Below are positions 35,026 to 42,249 of a stretch of 64,000 nt of DNA, piece after piece. The notes under the pieces are model-generated. The model was not told the DNA's origin. It searched no databases and worked only from the letters and a program-made list of their open reading frames with translations. The position numbers and the translations under genes are program-made. Within the stretch, counting starts at the first letter, position 1. The number at the start of each line of letters is the position of its first letter. Origin of the DNA: an uncultured Prevotella sp. (GTDB taxonomy: Bacteria > Bacteroidota > Bacteroidia > Bacteroidales > Bacteroidaceae); assembly GCA_944319935.1 (NCBI GenBank), contig CALUFM010000001.1, positions 310,001 through 374,000 of the forward strand, read 5' to 3'.

Positions 35026-35736
35026 TCACTGCAACGTTCCGTTGTTGGCTGCGTCTATCATCTCCTGACTTGCATAGAGGTACACTTCAACGCGGCGGTT
35101 TTGCTCACGGCCGGCCTCAGTGCTGTTGTCAGCCACAGGGTTTGACTCTCCAAGCCCCTCCACTGTCTCTATCTGGTCTGCAGCCGCACCGCAAGCCATC
35201 AGGTAAGAAGCCACGCTCTGCGCACGCTCCTGTGACAGGTTAAGGTTCTTCTGCACACTTTGCTCAGCCGTAGAGTTCTTCCAACCCTGGTTGTCAGTAT
35301 ATCCATATACGTTGACATCAATGTCGGCGTTCTTCTTCAATACGGTATTTGCGAACTTGCTCAGCGATGATTTTGCTGAAGAACTAAGCGTCGCGCTGCT
35401 TGAAGCAAACAATATTCCAGAGTCGAATGTCACCTTGACAGCCTTCAGTCCGTTGGCGTCCGTAACTTCCTCCACCGTTGCAGTCTCGGCGAGTTGGGCC
35501 TCCGTCTCGGCCTTCACCTTGTCCATGTGTTTGCCAATAAGCGCACCGGTACCAGCACCAACAGCGGCTCCCACTGCGGCTCCCACTGCCGTATTGCCGG
35601 CCAACTTGCCAACTATCGCACCAAGAGCAGCACCACCGCCTGTACCAATCAGCGCGCCAGTGCCCATCTTAGTCTTACAACCCGCCACCAATAATGCGGC
35701 GCATAATCCAAGTGCTATAACTTTTAAATTCTTCAT
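35026..35736 (-). CDS. OmpA family lipoprotein with glycine-zipper domain
   Basis: 236-aa outer-membrane lipoprotein. Lipobox ALLVAGC gives Cys20. Residues 25-70 are a glycine-zipper (TGALIGTGGGAALGAIVGKLAG... and repeated AAVGAAVGA), which can pack into membranes. Residues about 100-225 are an OmpA C-terminal domain (VNVYGYTDN...LSQERAQSVASYL...GLGESNPVADN...NRRVEVYL), which binds diaminopimelate in peptidoglycan. It likely ties the outer membrane to the wall. Confidence 0.92.
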   Translation of the reverse strand: MKNLKVIALGLCAALLVAGCKTKMGTGALIGTGGGAALGAIVGKLAGNTAVGAAVGAAVGAGTGALIGKHMDKVKAETEAQLAETATVEEVTDANGLKAVKVTFDSGILFASSSATLSSSAKSSLSKFANTVLKKNADIDVNVYGYTDNQGWKNSTAEQSVQKNLNLSQERAQSVASYLMACGAAADQIETVEGLGESNPVADNSTEAGREQNRRVEVYLYASQEMIDAANNGTLQ

Positions 35737-35911
35737 ACTCTAAACATTTTAAGTTAAACTCATCCACAAAAATACAACTTTTCATCAATATTACAAGTAC
35801 AGTCAAGCATGTTTTATCATAAAAAATATTATCAAACGGCATTATGTCACCATTTTCACGAACAAACGAGCACTTGCGACAACAAAAGCAAACGAATTTT
35901 ACGGTTTTGCA

Positions 35912-35992
35912 ATTCACGGCAAAACGCAAAACAAAAGGCCGTATTTCATCGTGCAATATACGGCAAACCGCACGATAAAACACGGCCTTTTG
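35912..35992. repeat. 22-bp-period dyad array, copy 3
   Basis: Centres at 35919, 35941, 35963 and 35985: AATTC-ACGGC-AAAAC, AAAAG-GCCGT-ATTTC, AATAT-ACGGC-AAACC and AAAAC-ACGGC-CTTTT. The dyads are weaker than in other copies but the 22-bp phase and GCC/GGC core are kept in every unit. Confidence 0.6.
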
Positions 35993-36041
35993 CAAAACCG
36001 ATGAAACCAAACTGATTTTTCAACAGTAAGATTATGCCAAC

Positions 36042-36078
36042 AAAAAAGCTGCGGAACAAAGTTCCGCAGCCTTTTTTT
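36042..36078 (-). terminator. terminator of the small lipoprotein gene
   Basis: GCTGCGGAAC (36048-36057), loop AAA, GTTCCGCAGC (36061-36070), with A run on one side and T run on the other, so active on both strands. Confidence 0.85.
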
Positions 36079-36101
36079 ACTTCTTTTACTGTTGTAGCTA
36101 A

Positions 36102-36287
36102 TTACTTAACTGAGTCATTAGCAGCGTTAACAGAATCACCCTGGAGTGAATCGTTCTGCAGTGAATCGTTCATTTCAACTGAATCGTTTGCAACAGAGTC
36201 AGTACCTTCACCCTGAGCTGTTTTGTTACCGCAAGATGCGAATGAGATTGCAGCGATAGCTACGAACATCAAAACTAACTTTTTCAT
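36102..36287 (-). CDS. small NDS-repeat lipoprotein
   Basis: 61 aa. Signal sequence KKLVLMFVAIAAISFASC ends in a lipobox with Cys19. The mature part is a low-complexity acidic tail built on repeats of D/N-D-S (SVANDS, EMNDS, LQNDS, LQGDS, AANDSVK). It resembles the many short Ser/Asp/Asn-rich lipoproteins of Bacteroidetes; no function is known. Own -7 box at 36339-36346 and a strong terminator, so it is an independent, probably well-expressed unit. Confidence 0.75.
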   Translation of the reverse strand: MKKLVLMFVAIAAISFASCGNKTAQGEGTDSVANDSVEMNDSLQNDSLQGDSVNAANDSVK

Positions 36288-36338
36288 TTTCTTTTGCTTT
36301 TAAATCTGTAAAACAATTCTTTGTTTATTAAAACGTTG

Positions 36339-36346
36339 CAAAGGTA
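36339..36346 (-). promoter_or_regulatory. -7 box of the NDS-repeat lipoprotein gene
   Basis: TACCTTTG on the minus strand, about 50 nt before the start. No clear -33. Confidence 0.45.
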
Positions 36347-36515
36347 AGTATTTTTTTGATACGTTGTTCGTTTTTTATGTTATTTTTTACGGGGTATTTT
36401 GTAACTTTTTTGCAAGCCATTGAAAATCAATGAAATACAGACCGCTAACAAGTGTTAAAGTTACAACACTCGTTAAGAAACATTGCGTAATGACATTTGT
36501 ATCGACTTTTTTTAG

Positions 36516-36523
36516 TACCTTTG
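36516..36523 (+). promoter_or_regulatory. -7 box of mtaB
   Basis: TACCTTTG; a TTTG lies at 36496-36499 but the gap is only 16 bp. It implies a long leader before ATG 36665. Confidence 0.45.
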
Positions 36524-36664
36524 CATAACCAAACTGCCGTGTGGCAAACGGTTGCTCTAGGCTCATTGTCACACAAGCATGGAATCATCTCCATATATAT
36601 TATAAGGTGAAAACCGTTAAGCAATCGTTTCATATCTCACAGGTTGTGAAAACATAAAAAGAAG

Positions 36665-37996
36665 ATGATAGACACATCAGCATTCCAAGGCAAGACAGCC
36701 GCCTATTTCACCCTTGGCTGCAAGCTTAACTTCTCAGAGACATCTACATTCTGCAAGATGTTGGAAGACATGGGCGTAAATACCGTTGAGAAAGAAGCCG
36801 ACATCTGCATCATCAATACATGCTCGGTCACAGAAGTGGCCGACCACAAATGCCGTCAGGCTATTCACCGCATGGTGCGCGAAAACCCAGGGGCGTTTGT
36901 TGTCGTGACGGGATGTTACGCCCAACTGAAACCCGAAACGGTAAGCAAGATTGACGGCGTTGACCTTGTTTTGGGCGCGAACGAAAAAGCCAACCTGATA
37001 CAATTCCTATCCGAAGCATGGTCAGGCGCAAAGCAAGACATGTCTTTGCACCAGTTCCATACCCAAAAAACGAAAGACATCAACACCTTTGCGCCAAGCT
37101 GCTCGCGCGGCAACCGCACACGTTATTTCCTGAAAGTGCAGGACGGATGCAACTATTTCTGCACCTATTGCACTATTCCTTACGCCCGTGGTTTCAGCCG
37201 CAATCCAAGCATAAAGTCGCTCGTAGAACAAGCGAAGCAGGCCGCCGATGAAGGCGGAAAGGAAATTGTGCTGACCGGTGTGAACATAGGCGACTTCGGA
37301 GAAACCACACACGAGCGGTTCATCGACCTTGTAAAAGCCCTCGACCAGGTTGAAGGCATCAGCCGTTACCGCATAAGCAGCATCGAACCAGACCTGCTTG
37401 ACGACGAACTTATTGAATACTGCGCGCACAGCCGGGCGTTCATGCCCCACTTTCACATACCGCTGCAAAGCGGGTCTGACGAGGTGTTGCGCCTCATGCA
37501 CCGCCGTTATGACAGCGCATTGTTCGCCCACAAGATAGAATTAATAAAGAAAGTGATGCCCGATGCCTTCATTGGCGTTGACGTAATGGTAGGCACACGC
37601 GGCGAAAGGCCTGAGTTGTTTGAGGAAACCTACGAGTTCCTCAAATCACTGGATGTCACCCAATTGCACGTATTCCCTTACTCTGAACGCCCTGGCACGG
37701 CAGCGTTGAAAATTCCATACGTTGTTTCCGACAAAGACAAGAAGCTGCGCAGCAAACGCCTGTTAGACCTTTCAGACGAAAAGACCATAGCTTTTTACGC
37801 CCGACATATCGGCAAAGAAGCTGAAGTCTTGTTCGAGAAAGCCGCCACGGGAAAGGCAATGCACGGGTTCACAAAGAACTACATCCGAGTGGAACTGCCG
37901 CCTTCCGATGGCAACGACCGCCTTGACAACCAGATTGTCAATGTAAAATTAAGTGACTTCAACCATAATAAAACCGCATTAAAAGCAATCCTTTAA
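36665..37996 (+). CDS. mtaB: tRNA t6A37 methylthiotransferase MtaB
   Basis: Radical-SAM enzyme that adds a methylthio group to C2 of t6A37 (making ms2t6A). 443 aa. The N-terminal UPF0004 domain has Cys residues in LGCKLN, NTCSVT and TGCYAQ that hold one 4Fe-4S cluster; the radical-SAM motif is CNYFCTYC; the C-terminal TRAM domain ends near VKLSDF. The TGCYAQ block and the absence of MiaB-type N-terminal features point to MtaB rather than MiaB or RimO. The GT2 gene starts 1 bp after the stop. Confidence 0.93.
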   Translation: MIDTSAFQGKTAAYFTLGCKLNFSETSTFCKMLEDMGVNTVEKEADICIINTCSVTEVADHKCRQAIHRMVRENPGAFVVVTGCYAQLKPETVSKIDGVDLVLGANEKANLIQFLSEAWSGAKQDMSLHQFHTQKTKDINTFAPSCSRGNRTRYFLKVQDGCNYFCTYCTIPYARGFSRNPSIKSLVEQAKQAADEGGKEIVLTGVNIGDFGETTHERFIDLVKALDQVEGISRYRISSIEPDLLDDELIEYCAHSRAFMPHFHIPLQSGSDEVLRLMHRRYDSALFAHKIELIKKVMPDAFIGVDVMVGTRGERPELFEETYEFLKSLDVTQLHVFPYSERPGTAALKIPYVVSDKDKKLRSKRLLDLSDEKTIAFYARHIGKEAEVLFEKAATGKAMHGFTKNYIRVELPPSDGNDRLDNQIVNVKLSDFNHNKTALKAIL

Positions 37997-37997
37997 A

Positions 37998-39017
37998 ATG
38001 GAAAAGACTGCTATTGTCATCCTCAACTGGAACGGCGTGAAGATGCTTACACGCTTTCTTCCGAACGTGTTGGACTATTCTCGCGACGAAGCCACCGTCT
38101 ATGTGGCCGACAACGCCTCGACCGACAATTCACTCGAAGTGCTGAAAACGCATTTCCCGGAAGTGCGTATCATAAGGCTTGACAAGAACTGGGGCTTCGC
38201 CGAAGGCTACAACCGCGCGATTGAACAGGTTGAAGCTGAATACTACGTCCTGCTTAATTCCGACGTGGAAGTGTCTCACCACTGGCTTACTCCGTTGACG
38301 GAATTCATGGACAACCACAAAGACGTTGCGGCATGTCAACCGAAATTGCTGTCTGAAAGCGACCGGGATTCATTTGAATATGCCGGTGCTTGCGGCGGAT
38401 TCATCGACCGTTATGGCTATCCGTTCTGCCGTGGCAGGATGTTTGACACCGTTGAGAGGGACAACGGACAGTATGATTATGCGGAAGAAGTGCTGTGGGC
38501 GACAGGTGCGTGCATGATGATCAGGGCAGCCGACTTCAAGCAAGCGGGAGGTTTTGACGCTCGTTTCTTCGCGCATTGCGAGGAAATCGACTTATGCTGG
38601 AGACTGCATCTGGCAGGCAAAAAGATATATTGCATCCCCGACAGCTTTGTATATCATATCGGCGGAGGCACTTTGCCAAAGAACAACCCGATGAAAACTT
38701 ACCTTAACTTCCGCAACAACCTTACTATGCTTTACAAAAACCTGCCTGACAGCGAGCTTCACCATGTAATGCGGGTGCGCGCCATATTAGACTATGTCGC
38801 AGCCCTGCAAGCCCTCATGGCAGGACGGACAGGCGACTTCAAAGCCATAATAAAAGGGCGGAAAGCCTTCAAAAAGTGGCTGCCTGAATACCGTGAAGCA
38901 AGAAAAGAAATACAAAGCAGCAAAGCGGTTGACACCATTACCGGCATTTACCGCCACTCAATACTTTGGCAGTATTACGCCAAAGGCCACAAGAAGTTCT
39001 CTGACTTGGAAAAATGA
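37998..39017 (+). CDS. GT2 family glycosyltransferase
   Basis: 339-aa inverting glycosyltransferase, GT-A fold. TAIVILNWNGVKML is the nucleotide-sugar strand, VADNASTDNS the conserved DNxSxD loop, LLNSDVEV the DxD-equivalent, and ATGACMMIRAADFKQAGGFDARFFAHCEEIDLCWRLHLAGKKI the acceptor block with ED. Resembles dTDP-rhamnosyltransferases and other surface-glycan enzymes, so it could use the dTDP-rhamnose made by RmlD, but this is inference. Translation is probably coupled to mtaB (1-bp gap). Confidence 0.88.
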   Translation: MEKTAIVILNWNGVKMLTRFLPNVLDYSRDEATVYVADNASTDNSLEVLKTHFPEVRIIRLDKNWGFAEGYNRAIEQVEAEYYVLLNSDVEVSHHWLTPLTEFMDNHKDVAACQPKLLSESDRDSFEYAGACGGFIDRYGYPFCRGRMFDTVERDNGQYDYAEEVLWATGACMMIRAADFKQAGGFDARFFAHCEEIDLCWRLHLAGKKIYCIPDSFVYHIGGGTLPKNNPMKTYLNFRNNLTMLYKNLPDSELHHVMRVRAILDYVAALQALMAGRTGDFKAIIKGRKAFKKWLPEYREARKEIQSSKAVDTITGIYRHSILWQYYAKGHKKFSDLEK

Positions 39018-39086
39018 AAATGGCGGAAAGATGAGAAATATACAATATTTCAGTTCCCATTTTCCACCTTATTCCATCTTCAACTT

Positions 39087-39788
39087 CTACTTGGTGAACC
39101 CCAAAGACATAACGCTGAACTTCACGTCGCAGCAACGTCGCAGCTCGTTTGCACACGAAATGACAGTAGCTCCAGTCGTTACGACATCATCGACAATGAG
39201 GACATGCCTTCCCTCAATGCGGCTACCATCTTTCAAGGTGAAAACATCCTCAACATTCTCATTCCTCTGCCAGCGGTTCATCTCTGTCTGACTGCCGTTA
39301 AACGATTTCCTCACAACGGCATCAGCCACTATCGGCAGACGTGTGATTTCACTCACTCCGCGCGCTATCTCCATGCTCTGATTGTACCCCCTGGCACGCT
39401 GACGTTTCTTCGCAAGCGGCACGGGCACAATCAAGTCAACATCGTCAAAAAATCCGCTTTTGGCAAACTCCACCGCCGCCATGCGCCCCATAAGCTCCCC
39501 CACCTCAGGATGCCCAAGGTATTTCATGGAATACACAATCCTGCTTGATGCCGAATGAGCCCTGTAAAAGAACAGGGCAGCGGCTTTCTCAACAGGCATC
39601 CGTCCCCAAAACAGCTTGGCCATCTCGTTGTCGTATGGCTTTTCATGATAATTTGTCCTCGGCAGGTCGAGATTGCATGACGTGCAGACAACATCCTCAC
39701 CCACCGCCAAACGGCATCCACACATCACACACTGCTTCGGTGCTACAAGATTGATTAGCCTTACGGCAAGTTCGGTCAAGGTGAACAT
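39087..39788 (-). CDS. ComF family phosphoribosyltransferase-like protein
   Basis: 233 aa. The N-terminal zinc finger has CVMCGCRL and CTSC; the C-terminal half is a type I PRTase fold with VPVPLAKKRQRARGYNQSMEIA and the PRPP-binding VLIVDDVVTTGAT. In naturally competent bacteria ComF takes part in DNA uptake; in many others, including Bacteroidetes, the role is unknown. Convergent with the GT2 gene. Confidence 0.9.
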   Translation of the reverse strand: MFTLTELAVRLINLVAPKQCVMCGCRLAVGEDVVCTSCNLDLPRTNYHEKPYDNEMAKLFWGRMPVEKAAALFFYRAHSASSRIVYSMKYLGHPEVGELMGRMAAVEFAKSGFFDDVDLIVPVPLAKKRQRARGYNQSMEIARGVSEITRLPIVADAVVRKSFNGSQTEMNRWQRNENVEDVFTLKDGSRIEGRHVLIVDDVVTTGATVISCANELRRCCDVKFSVMSLGFTK

Positions 39789-39816
39789 CTGGAAACGAAA
39801 ACAAATTAAAAAGCAA

Positions 39817-39878
39817 GAGTTGGAAATTAAGGAAACAACACATCAGCACGAAAATTGCATTTCCTTAACCCCCAACTC
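39817..39878 (-). terminator. imperfect hairpin after proS
   Basis: GAGTTGG...TTAAGGAAA (39817-39835) pairs with TTTCCTTAA...CCAACTC (39860-39878), with a 3-nt internal mismatch. Lies just downstream of proS on its strand. Confidence 0.6.
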
Positions 39879-39896
39879 TCAATCCCAAGTCATCTG

Positions 39897-41378
39897 TTAA
39901 TAACTTCTTGCTATGATGACACGTTGCTTGGCAGGTTTGCCAGACACCATGTCGATGCCTTCAGTCTGCTCCACTCCGAAGGGCACACAACGTATCGTAG
40001 CCTGTGTCTCCTCCTTGATTTTGGCCTCGGTCTCGGCTGTTCCGTCCCAATGGCAGAGGAAGAAGCCGCCGTCCTTGATGCGCTCCTTGAACTCATCGTA
40101 ATTGTCACACTCATAGATACGCGAGTCACGGTAAGCCTTGGCTTTCTCGAACATGTTCTGCTGGATGTCCTTCAAAAGTTGCTCCACGTGCTCAACAATG
40201 CCGTCAACCGGCACGGTTTCTTTCTCCAACGTGTCGCGGCGCATTATCTCAAGCGTGTTGTTCTCAAGGTCACGACCACCCATCACGAGGCGAACAGGCA
40301 CACCCTTCAACTCATAGTCGGCGAACTTGAAGCCCGGACGCTTGTTGTCGGCGTCGTCATACTTGACTGATATGCCGGCGTCACGCAGCGCATTGATTAC
40401 AGGCGTCAGCTTCTCAGTGATGGCTTTCAGTTGTTCCGCACCCTTGGTGATTGGCACGATGACTACCTGGATAGGCGCGAGCATCGGTGGAAGCACAAGT
40501 CCGTTGTCGTCAGAGTGGGTCATTATGAGCGCGCCGATAAGTCGCGTTGACACGCCCCACGACGTAGCCCACACGTATTCGGGCTTGTTCTCTTTGTTGA
40601 GGAATGTCACATCGAACGCCTTGGCGAAGTTCTGGCCGAGGAAATGGCTCGTTCCGCTTTGCAGAGCCTTGCCGTCCTGCATCATGGCCTCGATGGTATA
40701 AGTGTCAAGCGCGCCGGCGAAACGCTCGGTCTCGCTCTTCACTCCCTGCACCACAGGCACGGCCATCCACTTCTCGGCGAAGTCGGCGTACACGTGGAGC
40801 ATCTTCTGCGCCTCGGCCTCAGCTTCCTCCCGGGTTGCGTGGGCGGTGTGCCCCTCCTGCCAAAGGAACTCCGACGTGCGGAGGAAGGGGCGCGTGCGCA
40901 TCTCCCATCGCATAACGTTGCACCACTGGTTGCACATCAGCGGCAGGTCGCGGTATGAGTGTATCCAATTCTTGTAAGTGTTCCAGATTATAGTCTCCGA
41001 CGTAGGACGTATGATGAGTTCTTCCTCGAGCCTGGCCGCAGGGTCAACCTCAACGCCGCTCTTGTCCTCCTTGGAGCGCAGACGGTAATGCGTCACAACG
41101 GCGCACTCCTTGGCAAAGCCTTCCACATGCTCGGCCTCACGAGACAGGAACGACTTCGGTATGAGCAGCGGGAAGTAAGCGTTTTGCGCGCCAGTCTCCT
41201 TGAACATCTTGTCAAGCTGGTGCTGCATCTTTTCCCAGATGGCGTATCCGTAAGGTTTTATCACCATGCAGCCGCGCACGGCTGACTGCTCGGCGAGGTC
41301 GGCCTTGGTTACAAGGTCGTTATACCACTGACTGTAATTGTCAGCTCTTTTTGTCAAGTCTTTCAGTTCTTTAGCCAT
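39897..41378 (-). CDS. proS: proline--tRNA ligase
   Basis: Class II aminoacyl-tRNA synthetase charging tRNA-Pro. 493 aa, the shorter archaeal/eukaryote-like form without the editing insertion, usual in Bacteroidetes. Motif 2/3 regions [40 protein letters not shown] and the anticodon domain ([20 protein letters not shown]) are clear. The C-terminal zinc-binding-like extension ends ...VIIARSY. A -7 box at 41411-41418 gives it its own promoter inside the end of ogt. Confidence 0.97.
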   Translation of the reverse strand: MAKELKDLTKRADNYSQWYNDLVTKADLAEQSAVRGCMVIKPYGYAIWEKMQHQLDKMFKETGAQNAYFPLLIPKSFLSREAEHVEGFAKECAVVTHYRLRSKEDKSGVEVDPAARLEEELIIRPTSETIIWNTYKNWIHSYRDLPLMCNQWCNVMRWEMRTRPFLRTSEFLWQEGHTAHATREEAEAEAQKMLHVYADFAEKWMAVPVVQGVKSETERFAGALDTYTIEAMMQDGKALQSGTSHFLGQNFAKAFDVTFLNKENKPEYVWATSWGVSTRLIGALIMTHSDDNGLVLPPMLAPIQVVIVPITKGAEQLKAITEKLTPVINALRDAGISVKYDDADNKRPGFKFADYELKGVPVRLVMGGRDLENNTLEIMRRDTLEKETVPVDGIVEHVEQLLKDIQQNMFEKAKAYRDSRIYECDNYDEFKERIKDGGFFLCHWDGTAETEAKIKEETQATIRCVPFGVEQTEGIDMVSGKPAKQRVIIARSY

Positions 41379-41402
41379 GATTAAAATGCTTTTTCTACCT
41401 AT

Positions 41403-41957
41403 TTAAGGTGCAAAATTAAACATTTTCCGTGTAATACTGAAATTATCGGCGGACTTTTGAACCACGCCATGCCCCTCTATCTCCAACAGCCTGACTTTTC
41501 TATCCATTCCTCCGGCATATCCGGTAAGGCTTCCCCCGCTGCCGACGACACGGTGGCAAGGCACGAAGATGCTGACAGGATTATGCCCCACCGCACCGCC
41601 AACGGCCTGAGCCGACATGTGCTTCAAGCCCAGTTTACGGGCTATCGCCTCGGCTATCCAGCCGTATGTCACAACCTGTCCGTATGGTATTTGCCTTAAA
41701 ATGTCCCACACGGCCATGCGGAACGCCGACCCTTCAAGCCTTATTGCGGGTAAAGCCCCAGGCCGTTCGCCACGGAAATACCTGTCAAGCCATGCCGCAG
41801 CCTCACTGAAAATCAGCAAGTCGGCCTCACGTCGCTCCCCTTTGAGCGTCGCCCCGAAATACTTTTGCCCGTCAAACCACGCTCCCGTAATAGCGTCGCC
41901 GTCACTTGCGAGCGTCATGCCGCCAAGCGGAGAACTGTATTTATAAATGTATTGCAT
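41403..41957 (-). CDS. ogt: methylated-DNA--protein-cysteine methyltransferase
   Basis: Suicide repair protein that removes methyl from O6-methylguanine. About 184 aa. The active site is PCHRVV with catalytic Cys, preceded by AVGGAVGHNPVSIFV and the helix-turn-helix block VWDILRQIPYGQVVTYGWIAEAIA with the arginine-finger region. Start at ATG 41957 (MQYIYKYSSPLGGM); the upstream ATG at 41984 adds nine poorly conserved residues. 24 bp upstream of proS on the same strand. Confidence 0.94.
   Translation of the reverse strand: MQYIYKYSSPLGGMTLASDGDAITGAWFDGQKYFGATLKGERREADLLIFSEAAAWLDRYFRGERPGALPAIRLEGSAFRMAVWDILRQIPYGQVVTYGWIAEAIARKLGLKHMSAQAVGGAVGHNPVSIFVPCHRVVGSGGSLTGYAGGMDRKVRLLEIEGHGVVQKSADNFSITRKMFNFAP
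41411..41418 (-). promoter_or_regulatory. -7 box of proS
   Basis: TAATTTTG on the minus strand, inside the last codons of ogt, 33 nt before the proS start. No clear -33. Confidence 0.5.
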
Positions 41958-42137
41958 CGAAAAAATAATTGTTTTTATCAACATCCATGCCGTGCCTTAA
42001 CTGAAACCAACAGCAATGCATGCCTTGCAAAATTACATCAATACGCCTCGAAAACAAGCGTTACGTCGCATTTTAACATTCGTCAACACACTAAATCATG
42101 AATATTCAAGGCATCGTTGTATAGTAACACATAAACA

Positions 42138-42239
42138 CCTGATAATCAAGCTGTTGGCAAAAGATGTCTTTTTGCATTGCAAAAGGTCATCTTTTATCTC
42201 GTAAAAGATGACCTTTCGCATGATAAAAGGCGTCCTTTC
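42138..42239. repeat. 22-bp-period dyad array, copy 4 (best preserved)
   Basis: Border CTGATAATCAAGCTGTTGGC (42138-42157), then units at 42158-42171 (AAAAG-ATGT-CTTTT), 42181-42195 (AAAAG-GTCAT-CTTTT), 42203-42217 (AAAAG-ATGAC-CTTTC) and 42225-42239 (AAAAG-GCGTC-CTTTC). The last three centres (42188, 42210, 42232) are 22 bp apart. Units 2 and 3 are inverted copies and form a perfect 15-bp stem (42182-42196 with 42202-42216, 5-nt loop). Between ogt and the outer-membrane gene. Confidence 0.8.
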
Positions 42240-42249
42240 ATACGTTAGC

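Larger units (their letters stand above)
35737..36101. other. intergenic region with repeat array and terminator
   Basis: Between the OmpA lipoprotein start and the small lipoprotein stop, both on the minus strand. Contains array 3 (35912-35992) and the hairpin 36048-36070. No gene seen. Confidence 0.6.
36288..36664. other. divergent intergenic region with two promoters
   Basis: Contains the minus-strand -7 box of the small lipoprotein gene (36339-36346) and the plus-strand -7 box of mtaB (36516-36523). The mtaB leader of about 135 nt has no recognised riboswitch. A 61-codon minus-strand frame at 36387-36572 runs through the mtaB promoter and is not supported. Confidence 0.55.

Noticed and set aside
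36387..36572. 61-codon minus-strand frame
   Set aside because: Crosses the mtaB promoter and leader; no promoter or homology of its own.
42138..42239. Possible CRISPR array
   Set aside because: Units abut at a 22-bp step with no unique spacers, repeats are imperfect, and no cas genes are present.
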